A stretch of 17,770 bases of DNA from Halorhodospira sp. (lineage in GTDB: Bacteria > Pseudomonadota > Gammaproteobacteria > Nitrococcales > Halorhodospiraceae). The position numbers and the translations under genes were made by a program. Positions 16,137 through 17,770 of this stretch are shown here, piece after piece. The stretch is from contig SKJZ01000191.1 of the NCBI GenBank assembly GCA_007121755.1, positions 1 through 17,770 on the forward strand, written 5' to 3'. Every line of letters begins with the position of its first letter. Position 1 is the first letter of the stretch. The notes beneath the pieces are model-generated. The model did no database searches. It saw only the letters and a program-made list of their open reading frames with translations, and was not told the DNA's origin.

Positions 16137-16925
16137 TTATAGCCGCGGCACGGTGCTTTCTTCCCGTAGTCTATCCTGGAAAACCTTCAGACGCTGTAGC
16201 GCCTGGCGCTCCAGCTCCAGGAAACGGAAAGCGACGCAAACCGTGGTCTGGGATTTGGTCTCGTGGTCGGCTTCAACGCGCACCACTTCGACGGGGACGC
16301 CGATCTGCTCGCCATCGGCTTCCTTGTCGCCTGATATGGATGGCTGCATGATCCTCAGAGTCGCTTGATCGTAAACCCACATGCTGCGGCTGAATCCGTA
16401 AGGCAGGCGCATTAGGGCGCCGCTCAGCGAAATGTCCACCAGCGATCCGCTGCCGTACCCGCTTTGGCCCTTAACCTCGACCAGCACCGTGATGTCCTCG
16501 CCGGCCTGGACCTTTACCCGCTCCGATTTCCGCCGCTCGGAGCGGTGGAGAATAGTGCGCACTTTGTCAACCAGGGTGGTCGCGGTGAACGGTTTGACCA
16601 CATAGGCGTCGACGCCAGCCTCTACCGCCTTTATGAGGGAATCCCGGTCGGCCCGTGTGGTCACCATGATAAACGGAGTATCGGCGGTTTCAGGGTGGTT
16701 GCGCACCTCCATCAGGAACTGGTGGCCGGTCAGCCCCGGCATCTCCCAATCGCAGAAGATCCAGCCGATCTCGCCTCTCCGGCTGTGGATCAATTCCAGG
16801 GCTTCGGAGCCGTTGGTAGCTTCGATAATGTTCCGGCAGCCGAGGTAGTCACGCAAAAGTGTCGCAATAATGCGGCGGACGGTTCCGGAGTCGTCGATGA
16901 CCAGTGCTACATCGTTATCGAGCAT
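16137..16925 (-). CDS. Response regulator with C-terminal PilZ domain
   Basis: The 262-residue product joins a CheY-like receiver to a PilZ domain, the commonest c-di-GMP receptor. In the receiver the acidic pair D11/D12, the phospho-acceptor D59 in FCDWEMPG, T89 and K111 in VVKPF are all present, so it should be phosphorylated by a histidine kinase that is not in this window. The PilZ part has R132-x3-R136 (RKSER) and D164-x-S-x2-G169 (DISLSG), the two c-di-GMP contact motifs. There is no DNA-binding domain, so output is probably by protein contact. The ATG at 16925 has AAGGCGG about 8 bases upstream. It is the first gene of a tightly spaced minus-strand string leading to the membrane HNH-like protein, recC and recB. 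Confidence 0.92.
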   Translation of the reverse strand: MLDNDVALVIDDSGTVRRIIATLLRDYLGCRNIIEATNGSEALELIHSRRGEIGWIFCDWEMPGLTGHQFLMEVRNHPETADTPFIMVTTRADRDSLIKAVEAGVDAYVVKPFTATTLVDKVRTILHRSERRKSERVKVQAGEDITVLVEVKGQSGYGSGSLVDISLSGALMRLPYGFSRSMWVYDQATLRIMQPSISGDKEADGEQIGVPVEVVRVEADHETKSQTTVCVAFRFLELERQALQRLKVFQDRLREESTVPRL

Positions 16926-16956
16926 GTAGGGGACCGCCTTCGTTCTTCTCCGGGAG

Positions 16957-16985
16957 ATCTTAGCACTGGGCGGCCGATCGAAGTA
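16957..16985 (-). promoter_or_regulatory. Possible promoter of the REC-PilZ/recCB string
   Basis: On the minus strand TACTTC (16980-16985) and TAAGAT (16957-16962) are spaced by 17 bases, about 30 bases upstream of the REC-PilZ ATG. Both boxes are only partial matches to the sigma70 consensus, so this is a candidate by position more than by sequence. Confidence 0.25.
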
Positions 16986-17106
16986 CCGGCTGGAATTGTG
17001 GAGATAAGGGGACGGTCTGGCGTCCGCGGCCGCTTCCCGTCAGAATGAGCGCCGCCGGCCAGCGGCAACGGCCCGATCGCAGCCATTCGAGGCATCCTGA
17101 CACGTA

Positions 17107-17770
17107 GTGCGCCCCAGCAGATACAGTGATTACAGCGGCCAACGCCCCGACTGGCGGATCATCGCCAGCGTGCTGCCGTACCTGGCCGAGTTCCGGGGGC
17201 GGGTGATCCTGGCGCTGGTCTTTCTGGCCACGGCCAAGCTCTCCAACGTGGCGGTGCCCATCGCCTTGAAGTTCATCGTCGACCACCTGGAGGCCGGGCG
17301 GGCCGGCGAGGCCGTGTTGATCGTACCGTTGGCGCTGGTCCTCGGCTACGGCGTGCTGCGCTTCAGCGCCACCTTCTTCGGCGAGCTGCGGGACGCGGTC
17401 TTCGCCCGGGTCGCCGAGCGGGCCATGCGCCGCGCCTCGCTGCGGGTCTTCCGCCACCTTCACGCGCTGGATCTCAACTTCCACCTCTCGCGGCAGACCG
17501 GCGGCCTGGCGCGGGATATCGAGCGCGGCACCACCGGGATTCGCTTCCTGCTGCGCTTCATGCTCTTCAACGTGGTGCCGACGGTGTTGGAGATCCTGCT
17601 GGTGGCCACCGTCCTCTTCGTCGCCTTCAGCATCGAGTTCGTCTTCACGGTGATGGTGGCGGTGGTGATCTACGTGGTCTTCTCGGTGCGGGTCACCGAG
17701 TGGCGGACCCGCTTCGTGCGCCAGACCAACGAGATGGACAGCGAGTCCAACACCCGCGCCGTGGACAGCC
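17107..17770 (+). CDS. Atm1-type ABC exporter, N-terminal part
   Basis: The frame runs from a GTG at 17107 to the window edge without a stop and gives the first 221 residues. It covers the start of the type I exporter membrane domain, with hydrophobic helices at about 22-50, 65-85, 145-170 and 175-195. Segments such as HLHALDLNFHLSRQTGGLARDIERG, TEWRTRF and SNTRAVDS match the Atm1/HMT1 group (mitochondrial Atm1 and bacterial NaAtm1), which exports glutathione-linked compounds or metals. R136 and R140 in RDIERG correspond to glutathione-contacting arginines of that group. The ATPase domain lies beyond the window. The GTG follows an in-frame stop at 17098 and is the only usable start before the conserved DWRIIASVLPYL. 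No Shine-Dalgarno is visible. It is divergent from the REC-PilZ gene. Confidence 0.88.
   Translation, partial: MRPSRYSDYSGQRPDWRIIASVLPYLAEFRGRVILALVFLATAKLSNVAVPIALKFIVDHLEAGRAGEAVLIVPLALVLGYGVLRFSATFFGELRDAVFARVAERAMRRASLRVFRHLHALDLNFHLSRQTGGLARDIERGTTGIRFLLRFMLFNVVPTVLEILLVATVLFVAFSIEFVFTVMVAVVIYVVFSVRVTEWRTRFVRQTNEMDSESNTRAVDS

Overview
The window reads as chromosomal DNA of a GC-rich gammaproteobacterium. The protein set (RecB, RecC and RecD of the enterobacterial type, a short-linker FtsK, a response regulator with a PilZ domain, an Atm1-type ABC exporter) and a ribulokinase-like kinase typical of phototrophs and autotrophs suggest a Chromatiales/Ectothiorhodospiraceae-like bacterium. 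That placement is inferred from protein resemblance only. No phage, IS, CRISPR, tRNA or rRNA gene was seen.

Layout. Positions 147-3740 (+) hold alanine dehydrogenase (ald) followed after 6 bases by ftsK. A 283-base gap between the convergent ftsK and recD genes (3741-4023) carries a compact DnaA-box-like cluster and an AT-rich palindrome, although no promoter is expected there. recD (-) is divergent from a 427-residue FGGY sugar kinase (+), probably a D-ribulose kinase. A strong hairpin at 7269-7298 separates the kinase from the convergent recB. The rest, up to 16925, is one minus-strand gene string read right to left: REC-PilZ response regulator, a three-TM membrane protein with an HNH-like metal-binding motif, recC, recB. 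Gaps are 19 and 6 bases and the last junction is a 4-base GTGA overlap. At the right edge an Atm1-type ABC exporter starts divergently at 17107 and runs off the window.

How the genes work together. RecB, RecC and RecD form the helicase-nuclease for double-strand break repair. recD is cut off from recCB by an opposite-strand kinase gene and must be expressed on its own. recC and recB lie downstream of a signalling protein with a phospho-acceptor domain and a c-di-GMP-type domain, and of an undescribed membrane-anchored, nuclease-like protein. This arrangement is the most novel item in the window: it suggests a membrane-linked, signal-controlled accessory to RecBC, or simple co-transcription. 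Secondary items are a perfect 14-bp inverted repeat inside the HNH-like gene, a palindrome that can cover its ribosome-binding site, and the DnaA-box cluster between convergent genes.
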